This document shows, one piece after another, positions 51,336-60,348 of a stretch of 64,000 nt of DNA. The DNA lies in NCBI GenBank assembly GCA_902774925.1, contig CACYKE010000004.1, positions 1-64,000 on the forward strand, given 5' to 3'. The position numbers and the translations under genes were made by a program. The notes beneath the pieces are model-generated. The model ran no database searches, was not told the DNA's origin, and was given only the letters and a program-made list of their open reading frames with translations. Positions within the stretch are counted from its first letter, which is position 1. Every line of letters begins with the position of its first letter. The DNA comes from an uncultured Prevotellaceae bacterium (GTDB taxonomy: Bacteria; Bacteroidota; Bacteroidia; Bacteroidales; Bacteroidaceae).

Positions 51336-53519
51336 ATGGATTTATTTAGATATCTCGTTCGTTTTTTATACAAGATTCGTTGGTATTTAGTCATTTTACC
51401 AATGATTGCTTTAATTGTAGCATGGTTCTCGACTCGCCACATGGAACGTGTCTACGATACCAATACGACTATCTATACGGGTATGATTACCGCCTACAAT
51501 CTGGAAGGAGGTGTGGGTGCTGCTGGCGGCAATTCACAAACTAATATTACCAACCTCATGCTGATTATCACCACCGATAATACTATCCATGAGGTGGCAC
51601 TTCGCTTGTTTGGTCGCTGTATGATGTATGGTAATCCCAACAAGGATAATAATTACATTTCCGCCGAACATTTCCGCCAATTGAATGCTTCCGTTCCTGC
51701 TGAGGTGAAGGCTCTGATTAATCACAATAGCGAGTCTCAGACATACGCAAATCTGAAAGCATTCGAAAAGCCCAGGCAGGACAATTACCTGTTTGGTATT
51801 CTGAATTATCATCCCTATTTTGGCATTAATAGTATTACCTCCCGATTAAAGGTGATGCAACTACAAAAGAGTGATATTATTGACATCGGCTATTCTGCTA
51901 ATGATGCAGGTATTGCATACAACACACTTGATATTTTGAATGAGGTTTTTGCTCGTCAGTACCAGCAATTGCGCTTTGGTGAAACCAGTAATGTCATCAA
52001 ATTTTTTGAAAAAGAGGTAGCTCGTCTTTATCGTACCCTATCTAATGCCGAAGATGATCTCATCCGCTATAACATATCTAAAAAAATCATCAATTACAGT
52101 GAACAAACTAAAGTATTGGCAGGTTTGGAGGCTCAGCAGCAGAATTTCCGCAATGACCAGTTGATGAATTATACCACCGCGAAAGCTTTGTTGGATTATT
52201 TGGAGCGTCAGTTGGGCAATCGTGCTCAAGTGATTCGCGCTAATCAGGAATTTACCAATCAAGTGAAGGACATTTCCCGTTTACAATCCCGTATTTCCAA
52301 TCTTCGACTAATGAGTAGTGAAGGTGGTGGTCGTGATTCTGAGTCACAGGAAGAATTAGCGAAAGCCCAGCGTGAGTTACAAGCTGTTACTGGCCGTGTA
52401 ACAGAACTAACGAGGGACATTGAGGCTTCCACCTATAGTACAGAAACTGGTGTTAAAGCCAACGACATGTTAGGAAGATGGTTGGAACAACTCTTACTGT
52501 TGGAAAAGACCAAGGCAGAAATGACGGCAACAGACATCATGAAGAATAATATTGATAAGCAATATCTTTTTTATGCTCCTATTGGTGCCACATTGGATCG
52601 CAAGGCCCGTCATATAGGCTTTATTGAGGGCAACTATATGGAAATGCTGAAAGCATTGAACGCAGCCCGTCTTCGTCAGCGTAATTTACAGATGTCGACA
52701 GCCACCCTGCGTGTGCTCAATCCGCCCATGTTCCCGCTGAATGCCCAGCCCACCAATCGTATGATGATTCTGTTGGGAGCTTTTCTGCTAACCTTTATGT
52801 TGACGGCATTATGGTTCTTGATTGTTGAGTTGTTGGACCGCACACTCCGCGACCGCATGCGTTCTGAGCGCATCACCAAGATTCCTGTAATGGGCTGCTA
52901 TCCCAAAGAAAGCAATCTGCGTTATCGTCGTTTCAACAAGACTATTGGTGACATGGCAATGAAGCAGCTCAGCAAAGCTCTCCTTCCCCATTTCCAAGAA
53001 GGTCAGCAGAATGTGCTGAACCTGATTTCTACGGATTCAGGTAACGGTAAGAGTTATTTGGCTCAGGAATTAGAGAACTATTGGATATCCATTGGCCTGC
53101 AGGTTCGCCGCTTGACCTACGATGAGGATTTCCTCGCAGAAGACAGTCGTTTCATCTTAGCCAAGGATATTAAAGATATCTGTCCTGACATCCTACCCGA
53201 TGAGATTGCCATTATTGAATATCCGAATTTGAACGAGAATTCCATTTCACCAGCCCTCCTCAATATGGGTACCGTCAATTTGATGGTCACCCGTGCCAAC
53301 CGTACTTGGAAGGATGTCGATCAGAAGGCGCTCAAAGAAGTACAAACGATGTTGGATGAGGGCCATAAGGATTCGCTCTTTATGTATCTCACTGAAGCCA
53401 GCCGCTATGCAGTCGAGGAATTTGTAGGCCAGTTGCCACCTTATACCAAGTTCAACAACTTTGTCTATCGCCTGTCACAATTAGGTTTGACAGCCACTGA
53501 GAATGAACACGCCAAGTAA
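51336..53519 (+). CDS. Wzz/Wzc-like polysaccharide chain-length protein with degenerate kinase domain (727 aa)
   Basis: Membrane helices near residues 15-35 and 475-497 enclose a large coiled-coil periplasmic region (about 40-470), with a proline-rich motif before the second helix (LNPPMFPLNAQPTNR). The cytoplasmic domain (about 510-727) has a Walker-A-like STDSGNGKS (565-573), but the Walker B/A' aspartates of BY-kinases are replaced (IAIIEYPNL, LTYDEDF) and there is no C-terminal Tyr cluster. It probably controls chain length or export without tyrosine-kinase activity. It is followed two bases later by the Wzy-like gene. Confidence 0.87.
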   Translation: MDLFRYLVRFLYKIRWYLVILPMIALIVAWFSTRHMERVYDTNTTIYTGMITAYNLEGGVGAAGGNSQTNITNLMLIITTDNTIHEVALRLFGRCMMYGNPNKDNNYISAEHFRQLNASVPAEVKALINHNSESQTYANLKAFEKPRQDNYLFGILNYHPYFGINSITSRLKVMQLQKSDIIDIGYSANDAGIAYNTLDILNEVFARQYQQLRFGETSNVIKFFEKEVARLYRTLSNAEDDLIRYNISKKIINYSEQTKVLAGLEAQQQNFRNDQLMNYTTAKALLDYLERQLGNRAQVIRANQEFTNQVKDISRLQSRISNLRLMSSEGGGRDSESQEELAKAQRELQAVTGRVTELTRDIEASTYSTETGVKANDMLGRWLEQLLLLEKTKAEMTATDIMKNNIDKQYLFYAPIGATLDRKARHIGFIEGNYMEMLKALNAARLRQRNLQMSTATLRVLNPPMFPLNAQPTNRMMILLGAFLLTFMLTALWFLIVELLDRTLRDRMRSERITKIPVMGCYPKESNLRYRRFNKTIGDMAMKQLSKALLPHFQEGQQNVLNLISTDSGNGKSYLAQELENYWISIGLQVRRLTYDEDFLAEDSRFILAKDIKDICPDILPDEIAIIEYPNLNENSISPALLNMGTVNLMVTRANRTWKDVDQKALKEVQTMLDEGHKDSLFMYLTEASRYAVEEFVGQLPPYTKFNNFVYRLSQLGLTATENEHAK

Positions 53520-53521
53520 GC

Positions 53522-55036
53522 ATGAATAATGCAATAAAAGCATACGCCAAAGACCACGGAGGAAGAGTATCGTTACTCCTCCTCCTGTTTTTGCTAGCTA
53601 TCTATGAGTTAGCTACTTCTGGATTTTCCACTTTTGCTGTTATTTGCATCAGTCCCTTATTGGTATTATTTGCTTTGGCATCTTTCCATTATCGGATGTT
53701 TGTTTTTTGGGCATTAGTTACCATCAACTATTTCATTTCAACGAAAAACAATTCTTTGGGTATCCCCCTTTCTTTGCCCAATGAAATATTCGAAATACTC
53801 TTAATTGCATTGGCTATCATTGATGTGAAGAACACTCGTTGGGAGCGATTAGGAAATGTCATGCTCATAACTTTAATTGTATGGTGTGGTTTTATCATTC
53901 TGGAAGTTCTTAACGACACTTGCGACATTGGTATTGACGTCGGTGCCTGGTATGCAGGAGCACGATCGATGGCTTTTCAGTTATTATATGCTTTCATCGT
54001 GTTTTCCATTTATATCGATCGACCCAAGATTCTCATAAAATATCTCTATCTTTGGGGAGCATTTGCTTTATTTGCTGTATTCTGGGTGTGGAAACAACAA
54101 CACCTCGGATTTACAGAAGCAGAAAATGCTTGGATTCAAACACGAGGTAGGGCTACACATATTTTGCAAGCAGGAACTCTCATTCGTTATTTTTCCATTT
54201 ATAGCGATGCTGCGAGTTATGGTATTGGCATTGCTGCAACTGCTGTAGCATTTATCATATTTGGCATCACAGCAAAAGTCAAGAAATACAGGTATTTCTT
54301 TCTCATTGTAGGTTTTGCTTGTGCATGGGGAATGTTTCCGTCTGGCACAAGAACTGCCATTGCCTGTTTAATTGCAGGATTTATGGTTTATATCTTCCTG
54401 TCTAAATCAGTAAAAATAGCAGTCCCTTTTACTATCCTTTTTGCTTTTTTCGTTTTTATTTTAGCTTTTACGGATATTGGTAGCGGCAACCAGCAGATTC
54501 GACGTATGCGGTCGGCATTTGACCCAAATGATGCATCTGCAAAAACTCGAGACATAAACCAAGAAGCCATGAAAAAATACATGAGAGATGCTCCTTGGGG
54601 TATTGGAATTGGTATGGGTAGAGAAAATGTACCTGCCAATAATAAATTTGCATTCATGTCTACTGTCCCTCCCGATTCTGAATATGTCTTTATCTGGATA
54701 CATACGGGTGTTATTGGAATTACATTATTCCTTATTTGTACATTTTTTATGATTGCTGGAGCATGTTGGATAGTGTTTTTTACGCTCAAAAGTCCATCCC
54801 TAAGAGGTATAGGAGCAGGATTCTGCTGTGCCATGGTCGCAATGCAGTTAGGAGGTTATGGTAATGGCGTTCTTACACAGTTCCCTAATGGACTTGTTTT
54901 CTATGGTGGATTAAGCCTAGTCTATGTTTTACCATGGATAGAAAAAGAATGGATTGAATGGGAAAATAATGAATTAGCAAAACAAGAAGAAAAAAAACGA
55001 CTCAAATTAGAGAAAAAGCGTGCATCAAGAGTGTGA
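53522..55036 (+). CDS. Wzy/O-antigen-ligase-like polysaccharide polymerase (504 aa)
   Basis: This is a polytopic membrane protein with about ten hydrophobic helices and a large loop (about 335-400; NQEAMKKYMRDAPWGIGIGMG). GTRTAIACLIAGF and the loop-then-helix order are typical of Wzy_C/O-antigen ligase proteins. The C-terminus is a charged cytoplasmic tail (EEKKRLKLEKK). Two bases after the Wzz-like gene, it is likely the polymerase of the locus. It overlaps the next glycosyltransferase by 17 bases. Confidence 0.88.
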   Translation: MNNAIKAYAKDHGGRVSLLLLLFLLAIYELATSGFSTFAVICISPLLVLFALASFHYRMFVFWALVTINYFISTKNNSLGIPLSLPNEIFEILLIALAIIDVKNTRWERLGNVMLITLIVWCGFIILEVLNDTCDIGIDVGAWYAGARSMAFQLLYAFIVFSIYIDRPKILIKYLYLWGAFALFAVFWVWKQQHLGFTEAENAWIQTRGRATHILQAGTLIRYFSIYSDAASYGIGIAATAVAFIIFGITAKVKKYRYFFLIVGFACAWGMFPSGTRTAIACLIAGFMVYIFLSKSVKIAVPFTILFAFFVFILAFTDIGSGNQQIRRMRSAFDPNDASAKTRDINQEAMKKYMRDAPWGIGIGMGRENVPANNKFAFMSTVPPDSEYVFIWIHTGVIGITLFLICTFFMIAGACWIVFFTLKSPSLRGIGAGFCCAMVAMQLGGYGNGVLTQFPNGLVFYGGLSLVYVLPWIEKEWIEWENNELAKQEEKKRLKLEKKRASRV

Positions 55037-55928
55037 AGTATCTATTATCACCATCAATTATAATGGGCTAAAGGATACCTGCGAATTGTTGGACACATTA
55101 CCTTTAGAGGACGACTCCATAGAGGTAATTGTGGTAGATAATGCCTCTAAAGAAGACGAAGCCACACAGATTGAACAACGCTATCCTCAGGTAAAAGTCA
55201 TTCGCTCGAATGAGAATCTCGGTTTTGCCGGTGGCAACAATCTCGGCATCCAAGCCGCCCAAGGCAAATATCTCTTTTTTCTAAACAACGACACGCTTCT
55301 CAGCCCTCAGACATCAGACATCAGACATCTGACCAATCGTTTGGAGTCCTCTCCAAAGATTGGTATGGTCTGTCCAAAAATCAAGTTCGCCTGGGGTACC
55401 AATCCTATACAATACGCTGGCTATACCCCATTATCAAAGATAACCCTTCGAAATACTGCCATTGGCTGTGGTGAAGCTGACAATGGCCAGTACGATACGC
55501 CTCACCCGACTCCTTACGCCCATGGGGCTGCGATGATGGTCAAACGCGAAGTCATTGACAAGGTTGGGCTGATGCCTGAATGCTTTTTTCTTTATTATGA
55601 AGAATTAGACTGGTCCATGATGATCCGCCGAACTGGCTACGATATTTGGTATGAACCAGCCTGTACTATCTTTCACAAAGAGAGCCAGACAACGGGCCAA
55701 AACAGTCCCCTCCGTACCTATTATATCACCCGCAACCGTCTTTTGTTTGTCAAACGCAACAACCCAAATGCGACACGGTATTTGTCCTATCTCTATTTAA
55801 TCGGCATCGTTGCTCTCCGTGACATCATCAAATATACTCTCCAACATCGCCTTGATTTGGCCAAAGCCGCCATCAAGGGCCTCCACGATTTTTTCTCTAA
55901 ACTCTCATCTCTAAACACTAAACTATAA
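55020..55928 (+). CDS. GT2 family glycosyltransferase, rhamnosyltransferase-like (302 aa)
   Basis: This is a GT-A fold transferase: SIITINYNGLKDTCELL at the N-terminus, VDNASKED, GFAGGNNLG, then the DxD-like NNDT and the acceptor-side HGAAMMVKREVIDKVGLMPECFFLYYEELDW. It uses a GTG start overlapping the polymerase gene. Around residues 96-105 a CAGACAT heptamer repeat is read through (QTSDIRHL). The acceptor and sugar are unknown. Confidence 0.9.
   Translation: MHQECEVSIITINYNGLKDTCELLDTLPLEDDSIEVIVVDNASKEDEATQIEQRYPQVKVIRSNENLGFAGGNNLGIQAAQGKYLFFLNNDTLLSPQTSDIRHLTNRLESSPKIGMVCPKIKFAWGTNPIQYAGYTPLSKITLRNTAIGCGEADNGQYDTPHPTPYAHGAAMMVKREVIDKVGLMPECFFLYYEELDWSMMIRRTGYDIWYEPACTIFHKESQTTGQNSPLRTYYITRNRLLFVKRNNPNATRYLSYLYLIGIVALRDIIKYTLQHRLDLAKAAIKGLHDFFSKLSSLNTKL
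55308..55328 (+). repeat. CAGACAT 7-base tandem repeat, three units, in a glycosyltransferase
   Basis: Three perfect units start at 55308, 55315 and 55322, followed by a diverged CTGACC. Seven bases is not a codon multiple, so slippage would shift the frame. Confidence 0.9.
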
Positions 55929-55932
55929 TTTC

Positions 55933-57099
55933 ATGACTTTTTGGATTATTCTCACATATCTCGATTGGTTTTTATTCATCCTCATCTCGCTGACGGTATT
56001 ATATTTGGGTATCTTCGCTATCACCTCCTTATTCCCTAGGCATAGTGAAACGCCAAAAGCCAAAAAGGAAAACCGCTTTGTCGTCTTGATTCCTACTCAT
56101 AAAAATGGGAAGAGTGTCATGATGACCGTTAAGTCCATTTTAGGACAATCCTACCCCATGCGTCAGTTTGACATTACGGTCATTGCTGAGCATGAGGATG
56201 AGATGACCTTATTCTATTTAGCCCAACAACCCATTACCTTATTAACGTCCAACTTTGAAAACAGTTCACGTATCAAGTCTCTCCAATTGGCACTCAACAA
56301 CTTGCCCCAGTTTAAAATATACGATGTCGTAGTCATCTTAGAAGCAGGCGATGTGGTAGAACCGGAGTTCCTTACACAGATTAACGATGCCTATGAGGCA
56401 GCAGGAACCAAAGCGATACAGGCACATAAACTATCGCTGAATCGCGATACAGTAACAGCCCGTTTGAGTGCTGTTTTTGAAGAAATCAATAATTCTATAT
56501 TCCGTCGGGGCCATATCAGCATCGGACTTCCAGCAGCTTTGCATAGCTCTGGTGTAGTTTTTGATTTTGAATGGTTCAAGAATTATTTGCAAGTCGCCAA
56601 GCCATCATGGGCAGACAAAGAATTGGAAGCCATGCTGACTCGCCAACATATCTATGTAGATTATTTCGACAACATCTTCTTCTATAATGAAAAAGCACGC
56701 CATGCCGATGATTTTAACCGACAGCATCGTAGTTGGATGTGGTCACAATTGAAGACAATCTTCCGCAATAGCCGCTTTTTACTGACAGCTATCCTGAACC
56801 GTCATTACGCCCTCATCGACAAGCTATTGCAATGGATGCTCATGCCCCGTATGATGATGATGTTGGTGATTATGGCCATGAGTCTCATTGTCCCCTTTAT
56901 CTATATGTCAGCAGCACTGAAATGGTGGGCTTTGTTTGCCATCGTTGTGCTGATATTTGCCATTGCGACACCAAATTATTTAGTTGATGACAAGTGGGAC
57001 AGGACTTTCTTCTTAGTGCCTATAGTTCTATTAAGTCCCATACTCAACAAATTCTCTTTAGGCAGGAAACTCCTAAAAAAGATTGACCTCCAAAAATAA
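55933..57099 (+). CDS. GT2-like membrane glycosyltransferase paralogue with altered catalytic motifs (388 aa)
   Basis: A membrane helix (about 5-32), a GT-A domain (about 45-270) and C-terminal helices (about 300-365) match the next gene (57109-58344) over their length. Key motifs differ. Where the paralogue has ILDADNVVEP this one has ILEAGDVVEP, GEDRELEA is WADKELEA, and the QRLRW-type motif is QHRSW. Loss of the DxD metal site and of the Arg in QxxRW suggests low or no catalysis, perhaps a partner subunit. It lies in the exopolysaccharide operon. Confidence 0.82.
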   Translation: MTFWIILTYLDWFLFILISLTVLYLGIFAITSLFPRHSETPKAKKENRFVVLIPTHKNGKSVMMTVKSILGQSYPMRQFDITVIAEHEDEMTLFYLAQQPITLLTSNFENSSRIKSLQLALNNLPQFKIYDVVVILEAGDVVEPEFLTQINDAYEAAGTKAIQAHKLSLNRDTVTARLSAVFEEINNSIFRRGHISIGLPAALHSSGVVFDFEWFKNYLQVAKPSWADKELEAMLTRQHIYVDYFDNIFFYNEKARHADDFNRQHRSWMWSQLKTIFRNSRFLLTAILNRHYALIDKLLQWMLMPRMMMMLVIMAMSLIVPFIYMSAALKWWALFAIVVLIFAIATPNYLVDDKWDRTFFLVPIVLLSPILNKFSLGRKLLKKIDLQK

Positions 57100-57108
57100 G
57101 TCTGCGTT

Positions 57109-58344
57109 ATGATTTGGCATTTACTTCATATCATCGATATTGCCCTCTGGTTGTTCATGGCAGCATCAGCAGCCTATATTTTGTTCTTTGCATTGATTTC
57201 AACCCTATGGAAAAAACGGGTTTCTCGGCTGACAAGATATTTGACTGGGCAGGTACTATCCATGCGAAAGAAGGATTTCTATTCATACCTCATCCTTTAT
57301 CCAGCCTATAACGAAGACAGGGTCATCGTCAATTCTGTCCAAAAATTCTTAGCGCAATACTACCCCTATAGCTGTTTCCATGTGGTAGTCATTTCCGACC
57401 ACATGCAGCCAGAGACCAACCAAAAGCTGAGTGAACTCCCCATTACCCTACTCCAACCCGTCTTTGAGAAGAGCAGCAAAGCGAAGGCCATGCAATATGC
57501 CATGGACCACTTTCAGAAGGCAGAAGTCAAAGGTCAGATGTCAGAAGATTTCGATTATATTGTCATCTTAGATGCGGATAATGTGGTAGAGCCCCATTTC
57601 CTGGAACAATTGAATACCGAATGTGCAAAAGGCTACAAGGCCATCCAATGTCACCGCTGTGCCAAAAACAATGACAACGATATTGCCGTGCTCGATGGCG
57701 TCAGCGAAGAAATCAACAACACCATTTTTCGCAAGGCCCACAACCGTATCGGTCTTTCTTCTGCTCTCATCGGTTCTGGCATGTGTTTCGATTTCCAATG
57801 GTTTAAGGAAAACGTTTATAAGTTGACTACTGCTGGCGAGGATCGAGAGTTGGAAGCGCTCTTACTTCAACAAAAGGTCTATATCCACTACGAGCCTGAC
57901 ATACATGTTTTCGACGAAAAGGTCAGCAATAAAGATAATTTCCAAAAGCAGCGTTTGCGTTGGATGACAGCACAGATACAAAGTCTGTTCAACTTGCTTC
58001 CATATATCCCTAAGGCAATTATGTCATTTAATTTAGACTATATTGACAAGACTATCCAACAGGCACTGATTCCCCGCTCAATGCTTGTTGTCGGGACATT
58101 TGGGATGTCCATCCTCATAACCATCTTCTCCCTAATTTTTTCTCAATTATGGTATATCAAATGGTGGGGGTTATTCCTTACCATCTGTATTGCCCTATAT
58201 ATCGCGATTCCACACCAATTACGTAAGCATTCTGTATTTGGAAAGATTCTTTCCCTACCCAATCTTGTTTGGAAGATGGCTATGAATCTTCTCAAGATTG
58301 ACCGTAAGAATGCGGATTTTATACATACTACTCACGAGAAATAA
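57109..58344 (+). CDS. GT2 membrane glycosyltransferase, intact motifs (411 aa)
   Basis: An N-terminal helix is followed by a GT-A domain with YPAYNEDRVI, VVISDH, the DxD motif ILDADNVVEP, the GEDRELEA acid motif and QKQRLRWMTAQ (QxxRW), then C-terminal helices (about 310-375). This order is seen in processive or cellulose-synthase-like GT2 enzymes and in lipid-linked sugar transferases. It lies 9 bases after its degenerate paralogue. Sugar specificity is unknown. Confidence 0.88.
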   Translation: MIWHLLHIIDIALWLFMAASAAYILFFALISTLWKKRVSRLTRYLTGQVLSMRKKDFYSYLILYPAYNEDRVIVNSVQKFLAQYYPYSCFHVVVISDHMQPETNQKLSELPITLLQPVFEKSSKAKAMQYAMDHFQKAEVKGQMSEDFDYIVILDADNVVEPHFLEQLNTECAKGYKAIQCHRCAKNNDNDIAVLDGVSEEINNTIFRKAHNRIGLSSALIGSGMCFDFQWFKENVYKLTTAGEDRELEALLLQQKVYIHYEPDIHVFDEKVSNKDNFQKQRLRWMTAQIQSLFNLLPYIPKAIMSFNLDYIDKTIQQALIPRSMLVVGTFGMSILITIFSLIFSQLWYIKWWGLFLTICIALYIAIPHQLRKHSVFGKILSLPNLVWKMAMNLLKIDRKNADFIHTTHEK

Positions 58345-58350
58345 TTATTT

Positions 58351-59442
58351 ATGGAAAAAGAGAATGCCACAAGAACCAGTGTTATAATGGACAAGAATGA
58401 CAGTTTCCAACGTTTGTCTTCATCCATTGCGTGCATGAGATTTCCACTTGCTGTTACTATTATTTTCTATCATTCATATACCATAGTATCTATTCCCGGA
58501 AGCCAATTCTATTTCAAATTCATTTATCCGTTTTCTCTTTGGTTAGGAGAAACCGGTGTACCTGCATTTTTCTTCATTTCTGGACTTTGGTTCTTTTACA
58601 GCAAGAAAACTTATAAAGAGAAAATTCATGCAAGAACTCAATCATTATTAATCCCCTATTTTTTATGGAACGCTATCATGCTCTCTGCCTTTATTGTTGC
58701 TTTCCTTTGGGGGTACAATCATATTATTAACCACGTTAAGGCTATTGCTGATTATGGTATTATCGACTATATACGAGCTTTTTGGGATTGTGGTGACTGG
58801 TATTATGGGAATGGAAAGCCGATATATCCTCCTATGTGGTTTGTTCGGGATCTTTTTCTTCTATGTCTGCTTAGTCCTATCATAAAAGTAATTATAAAAA
58901 ACACTCATTTCATATTTCCACTTGCTGCCATCCTTTTTTGGTTGTTCTTTCCTGGTTTTTGGCTAATCCCAGAATCTATCATGGCATTCTGTGCTGGTGC
59001 TTATTTCCCACTATGCAATAAGAATCCAATGGACTTTCTGGATAAACACAAAAAACTTGTGATTGGGAGTATGATTCTATTGGGTATTGCTGATGTTATT
59101 ACCAATACCGTATATTATATCCCTTTTAATCTACAAATACATCGTTTAGCGATCCTCGCCAACATTTTTTCCATACCCATTATTGGTGAGTTATTTATTA
59201 ATCACCATATCTCCATGAAGTCACTATCTAACATGGCATTTTTTATATACTGCATACATCTACCCATAGTGGCTCTATTCCGCAAACCAGTCCTATGGTA
59301 TCCACAATTAACTGATGGGATTCATATAGCATTATATTTCACTACTGTTCTAACAGTTACCATTATTACTATTTTTATCTATAAATTGACCAAAAGTATT
59401 TGGCCTTCCTTCATAAGGATCGCTACTGGTAACAGAGATTAG
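58351..59442 (+). CDS. Acyltransferase-3 family membrane protein (363 aa)
   Basis: About ten membrane helices. The family motif near the N-terminus is CMRFPLAVTIIFYHSY, with GVPAFFFISGLWFF and MWFVRDLFLLCLLSP. Proteins of this family transfer acetyl or other acyl groups to sugars of surface polysaccharides. It sits 6 bases after the GT2 gene and 13 bases before an SGNH hydrolase, a common pairing for polysaccharide O-acylation. The sequence is clearly more A+T-rich than the first half of the window. Confidence 0.9.
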   Translation: MEKENATRTSVIMDKNDSFQRLSSSIACMRFPLAVTIIFYHSYTIVSIPGSQFYFKFIYPFSLWLGETGVPAFFFISGLWFFYSKKTYKEKIHARTQSLLIPYFLWNAIMLSAFIVAFLWGYNHIINHVKAIADYGIIDYIRAFWDCGDWYYGNGKPIYPPMWFVRDLFLLCLLSPIIKVIIKNTHFIFPLAAILFWLFFPGFWLIPESIMAFCAGAYFPLCNKNPMDFLDKHKKLVIGSMILLGIADVITNTVYYIPFNLQIHRLAILANIFSIPIIGELFINHHISMKSLSNMAFFIYCIHLPIVALFRKPVLWYPQLTDGIHIALYFTTVLTVTIITIFIYKLTKSIWPSFIRIATGNRD

Positions 59443-59455
59443 TACAAACCGTATT

Positions 59456-60262
59456 ATGAAGAAACGTGTAAAATGGCTCATATTGGTAGTTTGTTTGCTA
59501 ATACTCATTATTTGTATTTTCATCATACATAATAGGCATTATTACGCAATTGCTGAGGAAATAGATTTCTACTCAATAGAACACCATCATGATGATACGC
59601 TTAGAATTGCCTTCATTGGTGACAGCTGGGCTTTTTATCATCAAGAACACCTGTGCCAAATATGCAGAATACTTTCAGATAGTATACATAAGCCTGTATC
59701 TATTATGTCTGCAGGTATTCCTGGTGCTACAAGCAAAACCATATATGCAGAGTTTGCCACTGACACTCCCATCCAAAAGGTACTTAAGAATGGACCTGAC
59801 TATTGTATCATTTCTGCAGGAATCAACGATTCTAACATAAAGTTAGGATGCAACTACTATCAACAACATGTTAGGTTTATTATTGATTTTCTCTTGCGTA
59901 ACGAAATCGTTCCAGTCATCATAGAAATCCCAGACTATAACATTGAAAAGGTCTATTCAGAATCTTCTCTGATGCAAAAAATCCGGAGGCAATTATCAAT
60001 GGCAGTGACAGGGAGCAATTTAGACTGTCGAAATGAGAATCGTCATGCATTAAACCACATGATAGAACAAAATGACTATAGCAATAAAATCATCATAATA
60101 AGAGAAAAACTTTGGAATCCATCTGGTTACAAAGACCCACGCCATATTTACAAAGAAGATGGGATTCACTTGAATGAGAAAGGCTATGAGTTTTTAGACT
60201 CATCTATTACACAATCTATTTTAAAGGATTATCATCAGAAAAAGATGCAATTATCACAATAA
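59456..60262 (+). CDS. SGNH/GDSL-type hydrolase, membrane-anchored (268 aa)
   Basis: An N-terminal anchor (about 7-26) is followed by the SGNH blocks: FIGDSWAFY (nucleophile Ser), an Ala/Gly-rich block II (SAGIPGATS), SAGIND (block III) and DGIHLN (block V His/Asp). It probably removes or transfers O-acyl groups on the extracytoplasmic side. The neighbouring acyltransferase suggests the two act on the same polysaccharide. The gene ends before a new promoter at 60295-60325. Confidence 0.87.
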   Translation: MKKRVKWLILVVCLLILIICIFIIHNRHYYAIAEEIDFYSIEHHHDDTLRIAFIGDSWAFYHQEHLCQICRILSDSIHKPVSIMSAGIPGATSKTIYAEFATDTPIQKVLKNGPDYCIISAGINDSNIKLGCNYYQQHVRFIIDFLLRNEIVPVIIEIPDYNIEKVYSESSLMQKIRRQLSMAVTGSNLDCRNENRHALNHMIEQNDYSNKIIIIREKLWNPSGYKDPRHIYKEDGIHLNEKGYEFLDSSITQSILKDYHQKKMQLSQ

Positions 60263-60294
60263 AACAAATTTTGTGTTATAAAAAGATATTTTAT

Positions 60295-60325
60295 TTTGTT
60301 ATTTATTTTATTTTTCTTACTTTTG
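60295..60325 (+). promoter_or_regulatory. Internal promoter before the flippase gene
   Basis: TTTG (60295-60298), 19 bases, TACTTTTG (60318-60325). The wzx start follows 23 bases later. It would let the distal part of the locus be expressed separately. Confidence 0.7.
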
Positions 60326-60348
60326 TAGAATAGAATCTAGAACCTAAG

